Source of the DNA: Kofleriaceae bacterium
Lineage (GTDB): Bacteria; Myxococcota_A; Polyangia; Haliangiales; Haliangiaceae
NCBI GenBank assembly: GCA_018057825.1
Contig: JAGPCY010000018.1
Location: forward strand, 35,186 to 99,185
DNA length: 64,000 nucleotides
Reading direction: 5' to 3'
Position 1 is the stretch's first letter, and every line of letters begins with the position of its first letter. Below the pieces are notes generated by a model. That model made no database searches. It saw nothing but the letters and a program-made list of their open reading frames with translations, and was not told the origin of the DNA. Below, one piece after another: positions 28,757-41,448 of the stretch. The position numbers and the translations under genes are program-made.

Positions 28757-30385
28757 ATGGCCCGCACGCCCCTGTTCGCGAGTCTGCGGCGGATCTTGAC
28801 CCTGGCCGATCGCGCCGCCCGCACCGGCCGCGACCCCGGCGAGCTGGCGGCCAGCCGGCCGAGCCGGCGCGCGGTCCTGCGCGGGACCCTCGGCGCGGCC
28901 GCCCTGGCGCCGCTGGCCGCCGCGTGTGGCGACAACCTGGCGGCGCCGGCCCGGGTCGCGGTGATCGGCGGCGGCACCGCCGGGCTGCACTGCGCGGTCC
29001 GCCTGACCGAGGCCGGGCTCGACGTCACCGTGTTCGAGGCCGCCGGCCGGGTCGGCGGCCGGATGTTCACGCAGCGCGGCCCCGGCGGGCAGATCATCGA
29101 GCTGGGCGGTGAGCTTGTCGACAGCGGCCACGTCGTCATGCGCGGCCTGTGCGAGCAGCTCGGCCTGACCCTCGACGATCTGGCCGCGGTCGACGCCGCG
29201 GTCCGGGCCGACACCTTCTACTTCGACGGCCAGGTGATCGCGCCGGCCACGCTGGCCGCCGAGTTCACGCCCCTGGCGGCGCGCCTGGCCACCGCGGCGG
29301 CGATGGAGGAGGTGCCGTCGGAGTTCGCCCGGCTCGACAACCTGTCGATCCCGGACTGGCTGGCCGGCGACGGCATGTTGCCGAGCTCGTCGCTCATCCG
29401 CCGCATCCTCGAGCGCGCCTACGTCGGCGAGTACGGCCTCGAGGTCGACGAGCAGACGGTGTGGAACCTCTTGTGGCTGATCGACTACGAGACCCCCGAC
29501 CCGTTCCGGATCTACGGCGACTCCGACGAGCGCTTCCACATCCACGAGGGCAACGACGCGCTGCCGGTCGGCCTGGCCGACATGATCCCGGAGCGCCTGG
29601 CCCTGGGCCACGAGCTGGTCGCGGTCCGCGCGCTGTCGGATGGCCGGCCGGTCCTGACCTTCGACACCGCGGGCGGCGTGGTCGAGGACACCTTCGATCG
29701 CGTGGTCTTCGCGCTGCCGTTCACGATGTTGCGCCGGGTCGATCTGTCCGGCGCCGGGTTGTCGGCCGGCAAGGAGTCGATCATCCGCACCCTGGGCTAC
29801 GGCACCAACGCCAAGCTCATGCTGGGCTTCACCGGGCGACCGTGGCGCACCGGGGCCAGCGCCGCCTCGGGCGGCAGCGTGTCCGACGTCGGCGACCTGC
29901 AGGCGACCTGGGAGACCTCGCGCGGCTACCCGGGCGCCGCCGGGATCTTGACCAACTTCGTCGGCGGCGATCGCGGCGTGGCGCTCGGCGCCGGGACCGC
30001 CGACGAGCGGGCCACCGAGGTGCTGCCGTGGCTCGACGCGGTCTTCCCCGGCACCGCCGCCGCGTATCAGCCCGGGTCGGCGGTGCGCATGCACTGGCCG
30101 ACCGCGCGCTACGCCGCCGGGAGCTACGCGTGCTACCGGGTCGGGCAGGGCGCCCTGGCCGGGCTCGAGGGCGAGGCGGAGGGCGCGTTCCACTTCTGCG
30201 GCGAGCACACCTCGGTCGAGGCCCAGGGGTACATGGAGGGCGCGGCCGAGACCGGGCTGCGCGCCGCCGACGAGGTCCTGACCGCCTTCGGCCTGGCGCC
30301 CGGGCCGTCGATGCGTCAGCTCCTGGCGGTGCAGCGCGCCCGGCCGCGCCGCCGTCGCCGCCGTCGTGGTACGCACGCGCCATGA
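28757..30385 (+). CDS. Tat-exported flavin amine oxidase
   Basis: A 542-aa FAD enzyme of the monoamine oxidase family. The N-terminus has a Tat motif [18 protein letters not shown] after a 35-residue cytoplasmic extension, and AAAC at the end may be a lipobox. [20 protein letters not shown] (about 72-91) is the dinucleotide-binding fold; RVGGRMFT and [13 protein letters not shown] follow. The C-terminal [20 protein letters not shown] and [11 protein letters not shown] close the FAD site. A ribosome site GGAGGAAGG (28738-28746) lies ten bases before the ATG. The Arg-rich tail ([10 protein letters not shown]) overlaps the fabZ start. The oxidised amine is unknown. Confidence 0.9.
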   Translation: MARTPLFASLRRILTLADRAARTGRDPGELAASRPSRRAVLRGTLGAAALAPLAAACGDNLAAPARVAVIGGGTAGLHCAVRLTEAGLDVTVFEAAGRVGGRMFTQRGPGGQIIELGGELVDSGHVVMRGLCEQLGLTLDDLAAVDAAVRADTFYFDGQVIAPATLAAEFTPLAARLATAAAMEEVPSEFARLDNLSIPDWLAGDGMLPSSSLIRRILERAYVGEYGLEVDEQTVWNLLWLIDYETPDPFRIYGDSDERFHIHEGNDALPVGLADMIPERLALGHELVAVRALSDGRPVLTFDTAGGVVEDTFDRVVFALPFTMLRRVDLSGAGLSAGKESIIRTLGYGTNAKLMLGFTGRPWRTGASAASGGSVSDVGDLQATWETSRGYPGAAGILTNFVGGDRGVALGAGTADERATEVLPWLDAVFPGTAAAYQPGSAVRMHWPTARYAAGSYACYRVGQGALAGLEGEAEGAFHFCGEHTSVEAQGYMEGAAETGLRAADEVLTAFGLAPGPSMRQLLAVQRARPRRRRRRRGTHAP

Positions 30386-30834
30386 CCCGCCCCGTCCTCG
30401 GCGTCGAGGCCATCCTCCAGCTCTTGCCCCACCGCTTCCCGTTCCTGTTGGTCGATCGCGTCCTCGAGCTGACCCCCGACAAGATCGTCGCGCTCAAGAA
30501 CGTGACCTACAACGAGCCGTACTTCCCGGGCCACTTCCCGGGGGCGCCGGTCATGCCCGGGGTGCTGCAGATCGAGGCCATGGCCCAGGCCGGCGGCCTC
30601 CTCGGCAGCCAGTCCGAGGGCTTCGATCGCGAGACCCACGTCATGCTGTTCATGGGCATCGACGCGGCCAAGTTCCGCAAGCCGGTGGTGCCCGGCGATC
30701 AGCTCGTGATCGAGGTGGTGCCGCTGCGCAAGGGCAAGATCATGAAGCTGCGCGGCGAGTGCAAGGTCGACGGCGCGGTGGTGTCGTCGGCCGAGATGCT
30801 CGCGGCGATCGCGCCGCGGAGCAAGGTGTCGTGA
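30382..30834 (+). CDS. fabZ: 3-hydroxyacyl-ACP dehydratase FabZ
   Basis: A 150-aa hot-dog-fold dehydratase of type II fatty acid synthesis (3-hydroxyacyl-ACP to trans-2-enoyl-ACP). It contains [14 protein letters not shown] with the catalytic His near 17, [19 protein letters not shown] with the catalytic Glu near 63, and [13 protein letters not shown]. Length is standard. Oddly, it is not beside lpxA/lpxD or other fab genes but overlaps an exported amine oxidase (ATGA) and a lipoprotein gene (GTGA). It may be a second copy serving a special pathway. Confidence 0.95.
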   Translation: MTRPVLGVEAILQLLPHRFPFLLVDRVLELTPDKIVALKNVTYNEPYFPGHFPGAPVMPGVLQIEAMAQAGGLLGSQSEGFDRETHVMLFMGIDAAKFRKPVVPGDQLVIEVVPLRKGKIMKLRGECKVDGAVVSSAEMLAAIAPRSKVS

Positions 30835-32171
30835 TCCGCGCGGCGGCGATCGCGGCGGCGGCGGCGCTGGCGTGCGGCGGCGATCGCCCGGCCCGCATCA
30901 CCCGCAGCGATCGCGACGCCGCGACGGTGGCGGTGGTCGATCGTCCGCGCGCCGGCGGCGGCGGGCCGGCGACGCCCGAGCGCGAGCCCAACGACGCGCC
31001 CGATCCGGCGGCCGCGGTGGCGGCCCCGACCAACACCGGCGTGCTCGACGGCGCCGGCGATGTCGATCTCTACCCGGTCGCGGTCGATCGCCCGGCGGTG
31101 CTGACCGTGGGGCTGTCGGCGATGGCCGGGATCGACGGCGCCCTCGAGCTGCGCGGGGCCGACGGCGCGAAGGTCGTGGCCGTCGACAGCGCCGGCGCGG
31201 GCGGCGCCGAGGCGTTGCCCAACTGGCCGGTCGCGCCCGGCCGCTATTACGTCGCCGTCCGCGAGATCGCGCGCAAGGCCAAGCCCAAGCGTGGCGTCGA
31301 CGCTGGCGCCGGGCGGCTCGGTGCCAGCCCGCCCTACACCCTGACCGTCGGGCTGGCCGACGGGCCGGCGCCCGACGCCGAGCGCGAGCCCAACGACGAC
31401 CGCGGCGCCGCCACCGCCCTCGACCTGGCGACCACCGCGACCGGCTGGCTCGGCTGGGCCGGCGACGTCGACGTGTGGAAGCTCGACGTCCTGGCGCTGG
31501 GCCCGGGCGATGGCCTCGACGTCGCGGTCACCGCGGTGCCCAAGGTCGCGCTCACCGTCGAGCTCACCGACGCCGGCGGGCGGTCCCTGGTGCGCCAGGT
31601 CGGCGCCGCCGGGGCCGCGGTCGCGATCAAGAACCTCGCGCCGCAGGTCGCGCCCGGCGAGCCGGCCGCGCACTACGTGGTGATCGGCGGCAAGCCGGCC
31701 AGCGGCGTCGCCTATCAGCTCACCGTCACCAGCCGCGTGCTCGACGCTGGCGCCGAGGCCGAGCCCAACGATCGCGCCGATCGCGCCAACCCGCTGGGCA
31801 CCGTCGACGACGACACCGGGACGATGCGCGGCGAGCTCGGCCCGGGGCAACGCGACCACTTCGTCCTCGCGCCGCGGGCCGCGGCCGCGGTCCTCGACCT
31901 CGCGGTCGACGGTCCGCCGGGCCTGGCGGTGGCCTTGACCGTGACCGGCGGCGCGATCGGCACCGGCACGCGGTCCGGCGATCGGGTCGCCGCGACCGGG
32001 CTCGCGGTCGCGCCCGGACAGCCGGTGGTGATCGCGCTGTCGGCGCCCAAGGGGGCGACGCCGGCCGGGCCCTATCGCCTGCGCTGGTCGCTCAGCCCGC
32101 CGGCCGTCGACGAGCCGACCGCGCCGGACGAGCCCGACCCCGGGGACGATCCGATGCCGCCGGAGCTATGA
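30831..32171 (+). CDS. Lipoprotein with three PPC-like repeats
   Basis: A 446-aa lipoprotein (lipobox ALAC, Cys 15). Three beta-sandwich repeats each open with an E-x-EPND signature: [13 protein letters not shown] (about 47), [13 protein letters not shown] (about 184) and [13 protein letters not shown] (about 307). Each is followed by [20 protein letters not shown] and a YTL/YRL strand, as in bacterial pre-peptidase C-terminal (PPC) domains that bind calcium or surfaces. No peptidase domain is attached. The C-terminus is Pro/Asp/Glu-rich. Coupled to fabZ upstream and the MFS gene downstream by four-base overlaps. Confidence 0.82.
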   Translation: MIRAAAIAAAAALACGGDRPARITRSDRDAATVAVVDRPRAGGGGPATPEREPNDAPDPAAAVAAPTNTGVLDGAGDVDLYPVAVDRPAVLTVGLSAMAGIDGALELRGADGAKVVAVDSAGAGGAEALPNWPVAPGRYYVAVREIARKAKPKRGVDAGAGRLGASPPYTLTVGLADGPAPDAEREPNDDRGAATALDLATTATGWLGWAGDVDVWKLDVLALGPGDGLDVAVTAVPKVALTVELTDAGGRSLVRQVGAAGAAVAIKNLAPQVAPGEPAAHYVVIGGKPASGVAYQLTVTSRVLDAGAEAEPNDRADRANPLGTVDDDTGTMRGELGPGQRDHFVLAPRAAAAVLDLAVDGPPGLAVALTVTGGAIGTGTRSGDRVAATGLAVAPGQPVVIALSAPKGATPAGPYRLRWSLSPPAVDEPTAPDEPDPGDDPMPPEL

Positions 32172-33430
32172 GCCGCGTGCCCCGCCCGCTGACCGCCGCG
32201 CCGATCGTCCTGGCGATCCTGGCGCTGGCCAACCTGCTGTCGTACGCGACGCGCAACGCGCCGTTCGCGGTCTACGACGACCTGCGCGCCGCCTTCGCCG
32301 TCGACGACGCCGACCTCGGCTGGCTCGGCACCGCGTTCATGTTGCCCCACGCCCTGGCCACGCTGCCGGTCGGTTGGCTCGCCGATCGCGTCGATCGTCG
32401 ACGGGTGCTGGCCGCCGGGCTGGTGCTGTGGAGCGCCGCCGGGCTGGCCGGGGCGCTGGCCACCGACTACCGGCTGGTGGTGGCGAGCCGGGTCCTGGTC
32501 GGCCTGGGCACCGCCGCGGTGGTGCCGGTCGCCAACGCGATCCTCGGCGAGCGCTACCACGGCGCCCACAAGGCCCTGGCGATGGCGATCTTCAACCTCG
32601 GGCTGTTCTTCGGCGGCGCCGCCGGCCTCGGGGTCGGCAGCGGCCTGGGCTTCCCCGACGGCTGGGTCGCGATCGCGGTGCCGGGGTTCGCCCTCGCGGT
32701 CGCGGTGGTCGCGATGGTCGATCGCCCGGCGGGGCCGGTGCCCGTGGCCATCGCCGCGGCGCGGCCCGGCGGCGGGCGCCTGCGCCAGCTCGTCGACGAC
32801 ACCGCGGTCGTCTTGCGGGTGCGGACCTTGCGCCGTCTGGCCGCCGCCACCACGGTCATGGCCTTCGCCGCCGGGGGGCTCCAGGCCTGGCTCCTCGACT
32901 TCCTCCAGCGCGACAAGGGCATGACCAAGGGCGACGCCACGGCGCTCCTCGGCGGCTGCATGATCGCGGGGCTGTTCGGCGTGATCGCCGGTGGCCAGGT
33001 CGGCGACCGCCTGCGTCGACGCGTGAGCTACGGTCGCCCGGCCGCGATCGCGATCGGCATGGCCGGCACCGTGCCGTTCGGCGTCGCGGCGATCCTGGTC
33101 CCGGCCGGGGCCGCCCTCACCGTGGCCGCGATCGGGACGATGTTCTTCATCACCTGGTACCACGGCCCGATGGCCGCCGCGGTCGACGATCTCGCGCCGC
33201 CCGGCCGCGCCGCCTCGGCCCAGGCGGTGGTCCTGTTCGCCACCCACCTCCTCGGCACGACGCCGTCGTCGCGAGTGTTCGGCGGGCTGTACCAGGCCTT
33301 CGGCGGCCGGGCCGCGATGTTGACCGGCGCGGCGGCGATCGCGGTGGCCGCGCTGCTCATGACGCGGGCCTTCGCGTCCTACGCCGCCGACGCCCGGCCG
33401 CGGGGCGCGACCGGCGGCGAGCTGGTATAA
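32168..33430 (+). CDS. MFS transporter (Spinster-like)
   Basis: A 420-aa integral membrane transporter with about 12 hydrophobic segments. LLSYATRNAPFAVYDDLRAAFAV, GTAFMLPHALATLPVGWLADRVDRRRVL (MFS loop 2-3 signature) and a second-half GVIAGGQVGDRLRRRVSYGRPA support the family. The first segment resembles the NYxDR-start of Spinster lipid transporters, here NLLSYATRN. The substrate is unknown; nearby FabZ and amine oxidase might hint at a lipid or amine. ATG overlaps the PPC lipoprotein stop; eight bases separate it from the next lipoprotein gene. Confidence 0.88.
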   Translation: MSRVPRPLTAAPIVLAILALANLLSYATRNAPFAVYDDLRAAFAVDDADLGWLGTAFMLPHALATLPVGWLADRVDRRRVLAAGLVLWSAAGLAGALATDYRLVVASRVLVGLGTAAVVPVANAILGERYHGAHKALAMAIFNLGLFFGGAAGLGVGSGLGFPDGWVAIAVPGFALAVAVVAMVDRPAGPVPVAIAAARPGGGRLRQLVDDTAVVLRVRTLRRLAAATTVMAFAAGGLQAWLLDFLQRDKGMTKGDATALLGGCMIAGLFGVIAGGQVGDRLRRRVSYGRPAAIAIGMAGTVPFGVAAILVPAGAALTVAAIGTMFFITWYHGPMAAAVDDLAPPGRAASAQAVVLFATHLLGTTPSSRVFGGLYQAFGGRAAMLTGAAAIAVAALLMTRAFASYAADARPRGATGGELV

Positions 33431-33437
33431 CGTCGAC

Positions 33438-34094
33438 GTGGCCCGCTTGCTCGCGCTCCTCCTCGCGGCGTCCGCGGCCGCGGCCTGCTCGGGCCCGCGG
33501 ACCGCGCCGACCTCCGCTCTCGATCGCTACGCCGCCGCCCTGCGCGCCAAGAACTACGACGCCGCCTACGCGCTGATGTCGACGGAGTTTCGCGCGCGGG
33601 TCGACAAGGACGAGTTCGTGCGGATGCTGCGCGACAACCCGCGCGAGGTCGACGACACCGCCGGCCGCCTGGCTAGCCGACGCCGCAAGCTCGAGGTCAC
33701 GGCCGATCTGGTCTACGGCCTGGGCGACAGCCTGAAGCTCGTGCTCGAGGGCGGACAGTGGCGCATCGCCGAGAACCCGCTGGCGTTCTACGACCAGAGC
33801 ACGCCGCGGTCGGCGTTGCGCTCGTTCCTCCGCGCGTACCGGCTCGAGCGCTGGGACGTCATGCTGCGCTTCGTGCCGCGGGCCTACGCCGATCGCATGA
33901 ACGTCGAGCTGATGCGCGCGCAGTTCGCCGGTGAGGGCAAGGACGCGATGGCGCAGCTCATGAACCGCCTCGAGGCCAACCTCGACGCGACGATCGAGGA
34001 GCAGGGCCCCAACGAGGCGCTCCTGGTGCACGGCGAAGGTCGGGTGATCTTCGTCCGCGAGGATGGGCGCTGGCGCTTGAAGGACCTGCAGTAG
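33438..34094 (+). CDS. Lipoprotein of unknown function
   Basis: A 218-aa lipoprotein (lipobox AAAAC, Cys 17). The mature part has two similar halves: ALDRYAAALRAKNYDAAYALMS (about 27-48) and SALRSFLRAYRLERWDVMLRFV (about 118-139). Each is a helix pair followed by a beta region ending in QWRIAE / RWRLKD, suggesting a duplicated NTF2-like or DUF4878-like fold. Last gene of the coupled run that begins with the amine oxidase. GTG start. Confidence 0.78.
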   Translation: MARLLALLLAASAAAACSGPRTAPTSALDRYAAALRAKNYDAAYALMSTEFRARVDKDEFVRMLRDNPREVDDTAGRLASRRRKLEVTADLVYGLGDSLKLVLEGGQWRIAENPLAFYDQSTPRSALRSFLRAYRLERWDVMLRFVPRAYADRMNVELMRAQFAGEGKDAMAQLMNRLEANLDATIEEQGPNEALLVHGEGRVIFVREDGRWRLKDLQ

Positions 34095-34671
34095 GGCGGC
34101 CTCGCGCGCGGGCGCAACGCGGAGGCGATCTCCGTCGGCGCCGGAGGGCCGGGGGCGGCGACGTTTCGTGCGCGCGCCGCGCAAAAAATGTCGCGATCCG
34201 GGCGCGTCCGCTAAGCTGGCTCGGTGGCTCAGGAAACCCTCTCGGCTCGACGACGGCTGGGGTCGACCGACCCCCGCTCGTCGCCGAAACCGGGCGGTTT
34301 CGCCACACCTCGCGTGGCAAACATCGGGCGCGCCGGAGTGGATCCCTCGTCGTTTGGGTGCGTTATGCTAAGGGTAGAGCAGGGAGCTGATGGGCTCGCC
34401 GCTTGCACCCTTCGTCAGTTGACCCTGTCAGTCGACCCTGTCACTCGACCCCGTCTCTCAGAACCCGTCCCTCGAACCCTGGCCGCTCAGACCCACCTGC
34501 CTACAAGAGTCGCCGAAACGGGATGAACACGACGCCGACGCGGCCGGTCTAACCAGCGACGAGACCTCCCGAGCCACCTGCTGAACCTTCTGGGCCTTTT
34601 GGGCCTTTTGAGCCAACTGACCTCACCGTCTTCTCCATTCCCGGTCCCCGGGAGAAATTGGGCGGTTCGCC
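34095..34671. other. 577-base non-coding region with short degenerate repeats
   Basis: No gene is supported here; short open frames lack family features. Visible structure: CGAAACCG / CGGTTTCG (34285-34302), an 8-bp inverted repeat with a two-base centre. Imperfect 13-14-base repeats of GTCNNTCGACCCT type lie at about 34426-34480, and GGGCCTTTT repeats at about 34593-34611. Base composition is somewhat lower in GC than the flanking genes. The promoter of the small protein at 34672 probably lies at the right end. Confidence 0.5.
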
Positions 34672-34842
34672 ATGCTTGACCCCTGGATCATCGAAGAAAT
34701 CCTTCGCCGCGAAGAGGAACAGCGCCGGCGCGACCACGAGCGTCGGATCGAGCTGCCCCTCGACACCCCGCGCCCCGCCGAGGCGAACCCGCCGCCGGCG
34801 CCGACCGGTGAAGAGCGCGGCGTCGCCGTCATCGACATCTGA
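34672..34842 (+). CDS. Small conserved protein (56 aa)
   Basis: A 56-aa protein that starts MLDPWIIEEILRREEEQRRR, continues with a charged helix and Pro-rich stretch (LPLDTPRPAEANPPPAPTG) and ends EERGVAVIDI. I recall similar DPWIIEEI small proteins, annotated hypothetical, in myxobacteria and planctomycetes. The N-terminal helix is amphipathic and could bind a partner. The ribosome site is not obvious (GGGAGA lies 16 bases upstream). Function unknown. Confidence 0.75.
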   Translation: MLDPWIIEEILRREEEQRRRDHERRIELPLDTPRPAEANPPPAPTGEERGVAVIDI

Positions 34843-35046
34843 CCCCCACCAACCCAGCACGCCCCGGCCTGCCTCAGGTCGTGGCTCGTCGCGGCCCGGC
34901 TCACCGTCGGGCCGCGCGCGTTTTCGGGCGGCGCGCGTCTTCGGGTCGCGCGCGTCACGGTTGCCCGCGGCGGGATCGCCGGGCGTTTCTTTGACGCACC
35001 ACGTCCACGGCGCCTCGATCTGTGGTAGCGCACGGTTGGTCGGACC

Positions 35047-36810
35047 ATGGTTCGTGCTCCCCGCGCCCAGCTCGCCTTCACCGTCGCCCTCGGCGCGATC
35101 GGTTGGGCCACGCTCGTCGCCGGCCTGGCCACGCGCGGCCTCGAGGTCGGCGCCACCCCCGGCGCCCTGGGCGGGTTCCTCGCCGTCGTGCTGGCCGCGC
35201 GGGCGCTGGCCTTCCGGGTCGGCGCGACCGTGCTGTCGCTCGACTCGGCGTTCTACGTCGCCGCCGCGGTCGCGATCGGGCCGAAAAGCGGCGGGCTCCT
35301 GGTCGCGGTCGCGCTGACCCTCGACGCCGTCGTCCGGCGCCCGCGGGCCGAGGCCGGGCAGGGGCGATGGTCGCGGGCGGCCTTCGCGCTGTACTTCGGC
35401 GGCATGAGCGGCGGTCTCTTGGCCGCGCTGGCCGCCGCCTCCGCCACGGTGACGCTAGCCGCCGACCGCGACGTCGACGCGATCGCTCACGTCTGCGCTC
35501 TGGGTGCCGGGTTCCTGGTCCTCCACAACGGGCTCCAGGGACTTCGCCACGCCCTCGGTGGGCGGTCGATCGCGTGGTTCGTGCGCGAGCAGGCCGGCCC
35601 GGGCATGATCGCCGAGGGCTCGCTCCTGCCGCTGGCCGCGGTGGTCGCGCTCCTCGAGCTGGCCGGTCAGCGCGCCGGCCTGGTGCTCCTGTGCGGCACG
35701 TACCTCCTGGTCAACCTGATCTTCAATCGGCTGGCCCGGGCATCGCGCGGCTGGCGCCAGCGCATCGCCGAGCTCGAGCGCCTCGACCACGCCGCGCGGG
35801 CCCTCGGGCGCTCGATCGAGCTGCCCGCCGTGGTCACGACGATCCTGACCGAGGTCGCCCGCGCGGTCCCGGCAGCCCACGGGGTGGCGCTGATCCACCG
35901 CGGCGCCGATCGCGATCCCGATCGCTTCGTGGTCGACGGTCTTGCGGTCGCGACCGCGCGGCGGTCGCGGGCCGAGCTGCCGCGGTCGGGCGGCGTCGTC
36001 GGTCGGGTGGTCGCGGAGCTGACGCCGCTGGCGCTCGACGACCAGGCCGCGGCCGGGCTGGGCGTCGCGCCGCTGACCGACGGCGTCGGCGCCTGGCTCG
36101 GGGTGCCGGTGTTCGTCGACGGCACCTGCGAGGGGGTGCTGGCCGTGCACAGCGAGGCGCGGGGCGCCTTCGACCGCGCCGACCTGCGGCTCCTGGCCTC
36201 GCTGGCGCTCCAGGCCGGGGCCGCGCTGGCCCACGCGCACCTTCACGCCATGGCCATGGTCGATGGGTTGACGGGGTTGTTCGTGCGCCGCTACTTCGAC
36301 GCCCGCGTCGACGAGGAGATCGCGCGGGCCGAGCGCTACGGCCAGTCCTTCGCCGTCGTCCTCATCGATCTGGACGACTTCAAGCGGCTCAACGACAGCC
36401 GCGGGCACCTGGTCGGCGATCGGGCGCTGCGCGAGGTCGCGGCGGCGATCCGCGCCGAGCTGCGCGGGGTCGACACCGCGGCGCGCTACGGCGGCGAGGA
36501 GCTGGCGCTGATCCTCCCGCGCACCGACCTGTTCGACGCCCTGGCGCTCGCCGAGCGGGTCCGCTCCGAGGTCGCGGCCCGGGCCATCGCCGCCGACGAC
36601 GGCACCCGCCTGCACCTGACCGCGTCGTTCGGCGTCGCCGCGTTCCCCGACAGCGGGGTCGCCGACGCGCTCGACCTCATCCGCGCCGCCGATCGCGCGC
36701 TCTACCGGGCCAAGCGCGCGGGCAAGAACCGCTGCGAGCTGGCCTGGCCCGAGCCCAGCGCGGCGAGCTACCCGGCCTACACCGACGGACCGCCGCCAGC
36801 GATCCACTGA
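35047..36810 (+). CDS. Membrane-bound diguanylate cyclase with GAF domain
   Basis: A 587-aa signalling enzyme making c-di-GMP from two GTP. Residues 1-235 contain about six to eight hydrophobic segments, and 255-400 form a GAF-like sensor. The GGDEF domain (about 405-570) has the active site RYGGEEL and a product-inhibition site RGVD five residues before it, so feedback inhibition is likely. LIDLDDFKRLNDSRGHLVGD is the metal-binding segment. Ends SAASYPAYTDGPPPAIH. It faces the Cys-rich lipoprotein gene; a hairpin at its stop may end transcription. Unrelated in sequence to neighbours. Confidence 0.93.
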   Translation: MVRAPRAQLAFTVALGAIGWATLVAGLATRGLEVGATPGALGGFLAVVLAARALAFRVGATVLSLDSAFYVAAAVAIGPKSGGLLVAVALTLDAVVRRPRAEAGQGRWSRAAFALYFGGMSGGLLAALAAASATVTLAADRDVDAIAHVCALGAGFLVLHNGLQGLRHALGGRSIAWFVREQAGPGMIAEGSLLPLAAVVALLELAGQRAGLVLLCGTYLLVNLIFNRLARASRGWRQRIAELERLDHAARALGRSIELPAVVTTILTEVARAVPAAHGVALIHRGADRDPDRFVVDGLAVATARRSRAELPRSGGVVGRVVAELTPLALDDQAAAGLGVAPLTDGVGAWLGVPVFVDGTCEGVLAVHSEARGAFDRADLRLLASLALQAGAALAHAHLHAMAMVDGLTGLFVRRYFDARVDEEIARAERYGQSFAVVLIDLDDFKRLNDSRGHLVGDRALREVAAAIRAELRGVDTAARYGGEELALILPRTDLFDALALAERVRSEVAARAIAADDGTRLHLTASFGVAAFPDSGVADALDLIRAADRALYRAKRAGKNRCELAWPEPSAASYPAYTDGPPPAIH

Positions 36811-36838
36811 CCGACCGCGGCGCGCGCGTCGTCGGTCA
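36808..36838. terminator. Inverted repeat between convergent genes
   Basis: TGACCGAC (36808-36815, including the GGDEF stop codon) pairs perfectly with GTCGGTCA (36831-36838) around a GC-rich loop. It lies in the 44-base gap between two convergent genes and could serve both, though it lacks a T tract. Confidence 0.4.
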
Positions 36839-36854
36839 GGTCACGGAGCCAGGG

Positions 36855-38162
36855 TCACGGACAGGTGAAGAACTCGGCGCAGGTGCCGCCGTCGCAGCGG
36901 CCGGCGGTACACGCCAGGGTCGTGCCGTCGGTCGGGCACGCGGCGCCCGGCGGCGCCGGCACGACGCAGGTCCAGCCGGCGAACAGGTCGCACAGGCTGT
37001 CGCGGCACAGGCTGCCGAACCGACCCGAGAACAGGACCGCGAAGCGCAGCTCGTCGGTCCCCGGGTCGCACGACTCGCCCGGGCCGGGCGCGGCGCCGCA
37101 TCGCCACGCGACGCTCTCGGATCCGGCGCTCGGCAGGCAGGCTGCGCCCGACGGGCAGTTGGCCTCCGCGCAGTCGGCGCCGAGGGCGACGGTCGGCCGC
37201 GTCTCGATGGGGCCCGGGGCCGGCTCGCTGCCGAAGGGCTGGCAGGTGTCGTCGACGCAGTTGGCGTCGTAGCCGCACTCGCCCCACGACGTGCCGCACG
37301 CGGCGCCCAGGGCGCGCGCCGGCGCGCAGCGGTTGCCGTTGGCGAAGTCGCAGAAGTGGTCGAGGCCGCAGTCGGTCGCGGTCGAGCACGCCCCGCCGAT
37401 CGGCCGCGGTGCCTGGCAGGTGCCGTCGATGCACGCGTCGCCGTCGGCGCACGCGTAGTACGACGCCGCGGTACAGGCGCCGCCGCGGGCGGTCGGCGCG
37501 ACGCACACGCCCTGTGGGCCGCCGTCGACCCGGCAGAACAGGCCGTCGGCGCAGGTGTTGTCGAAGCCGTCGCCGTACTCGCACGGCTCGCCGAGGGCGG
37601 CCCGCGGCGCACAGCCTCCGAGGTTACAGAACTGCCCCGTCGGGCAGCTCGTGCGATCGCAGGACCGGGTGTCGGGGCCACATTGCCCGGGGCAGGTGTC
37701 GCCGACGCAGCTCAGGCCGGGCTGGCACTGCTGGGCGCTGGCGCAGCTCTCACCCTGGGCGCGGGTGCCGACCAGCATGTCGACGCAGGATGGATACGCC
37801 TGCCGGACGTCGATGCGCCGGCCGCCCTGCCACGGCTCGAGCTCGGCGCAGGTCGCGCCGGAGAGCGCCTCGGCGCACGCCAGGGCCTCGTCGGTCGCGA
37901 TCATCACGTCGCCGGCCGCGAGGGCCGCCGCGGTCCCGACGCAGTCGAGCTGCGCCAGACAGTCGTCCTCGTCGGTCGCGGTGGTGAAGACCGGGACCCC
38001 ACACTCGGCCTGGCGGGCGCAGGCCGCCTGGTACGCGGCGCACAGGGCCGAGTCGTCGACCTCCGGTCCGGCATCATCGCCGCCGCACGCCGCAGCGAGG
38101 GCGACCAAGGACAGGAGGGAACGGACGAGGGGCGGGCGGGGGAGGGGGCGGGGGAGGGGCAT
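36855..38162 (-). CDS. Cys-rich secreted lipoprotein
   Basis: A 435-aa lipoprotein with lipobox LAAAC (Cys 26). The mature part contains several dozen cysteines arranged in short units ([56 protein letters not shown]). These resemble Dickkopf/EGF-like disulfide knots common in myxobacterial surface proteins. No enzyme motif is seen. ATG 38162 opens the signal peptide; the longer frame upstream is a shadow. Hexamer array 4 lies upstream of it. Confidence 0.82.
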   Translation of the reverse strand: MPLPRPLPRPPLVRSLLSLVALAAACGGDDAGPEVDDSALCAAYQAACARQAECGVPVFTTATDEDDCLAQLDCVGTAAALAAGDVMIATDEALACAEALSGATCAELEPWQGGRRIDVRQAYPSCVDMLVGTRAQGESCASAQQCQPGLSCVGDTCPGQCGPDTRSCDRTSCPTGQFCNLGGCAPRAALGEPCEYGDGFDNTCADGLFCRVDGGPQGVCVAPTARGGACTAASYYACADGDACIDGTCQAPRPIGGACSTATDCGLDHFCDFANGNRCAPARALGAACGTSWGECGYDANCVDDTCQPFGSEPAPGPIETRPTVALGADCAEANCPSGAACLPSAGSESVAWRCGAAPGPGESCDPGTDELRFAVLFSGRFGSLCRDSLCDLFAGWTCVVPAPPGAACPTDGTTLACTAGRCDGGTCAEFFTCP

Positions 38163-38284
38163 CGCGGAGCCCACCTGCACGCGTCGGGCCGAGCCTCGAT
38201 CGCGCCTCGGCGAGGGCCAGGTCGCTCGGCGTAGCCAGGCGGCGCCACCACCACCGCCAACCACCGGTCACGATCTCCGATCCA

Positions 38285-38633
<349 letters not shown>

Positions 38634-38924
38634 CTACCGCACCGGCAGCGCCGGCCGCGGTCCGTCGTCCACCGGCGCGGTCACCGCACCCGGCTCCCTC
38701 GACCACGGCTTCCAGCCGAACGCCGACGCCAGGAGCGCGCCGCCGACCAGGAGGTACAGCACCGCCACCAGCCCGTTGGTCCGGCGCGACATCGCCAGCA
38801 TGCCGCTGCGGTGCTTGGCGCGCTCGGCGTCGGGCGGACCGCCGATCGCGAGCCAGATCCGGTAGCCGCCGAAGGCCATGACCAGGGCCGCGATCGCGAT
38901 CGCGAGCCATTGCGGGATCGCCAT
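38634..38924 (-). CDS. Small two-helix membrane protein
   Basis: A 96-aa protein with two hydrophobic segments (about 6-26, [20 protein letters not shown], and about 51-70, [20 protein letters not shown]) joined by a basic loop ([19 protein letters not shown]). The tail is Pro-rich. A good ribosome site AAGGAG lies five bases before the ATG. No family recognised. Divergent from the HAD phosphatase gene. Confidence 0.75.
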   Translation of the reverse strand: MAIPQWLAIAIAALVMAFGGYRIWLAIGGPPDAERAKHRSGMLAMSRRTNGLVAVLYLLVGGALLASAFGWKPWSREPGAVTAPVDDGPRPALPVR

Positions 38925-39021
38925 GGCGGCTCCTTACCACAGCGGCGCCAGACGCGGGCGGGTCGGTTGGTTGACAACGCCGCTTCGATCGGCCAACGTG
39001 CGCGCGCCCCCGGGGCGCCGC

Positions 39022-39708
<687 letters not shown>

Positions 39709-39710
39709 CG

Positions 39711-39771
39711 GGTCGTTCGCAACGACCTTCGCCCACCGGGGGCATACCCCGGTGGCTCCCCACCCGAAACG
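39711..39771 (+). repeat. Double-hairpin element, copy 2
   Basis: It begins two bases after the HAD stop. Hairpin A: GGTCGTT and AACGACC (39711-39727) around CGC. Hairpin B: CCACCGGGG and CCCCGGTGG (39733-39755) around GCATA. Tail CTCCCCACCCGAAACG (39756-39771). Same order as copies at 25634 and 41449. It lies between two genes of one probable operon, so it cannot be a complete terminator unless that operon is split. Confidence 0.88.
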
Positions 39772-39825
39772 CGAAACCGGCTCGCCGCCAGCATCTTCGC
39801 TCCACTGACGCCTGAGGCATCTTCC

Positions 39826-41436
<1,611 letters not shown>

Positions 41437-41448
41437 TCCTGTGCTTAT

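Noticed and set aside
34224-34526. 100-codon frame in the 34.1-34.7 kb gap
   Set aside because: Frame consists of degenerate repeat DNA; no start signal or homology recognised.
35022-38234. 1070-codon plus-strand open frame across the GGDEF gene and Cys-rich gene
   Set aside because: Shadow of two real genes; Arg/Pro-rich, no motif, spans two convergent coding regions.
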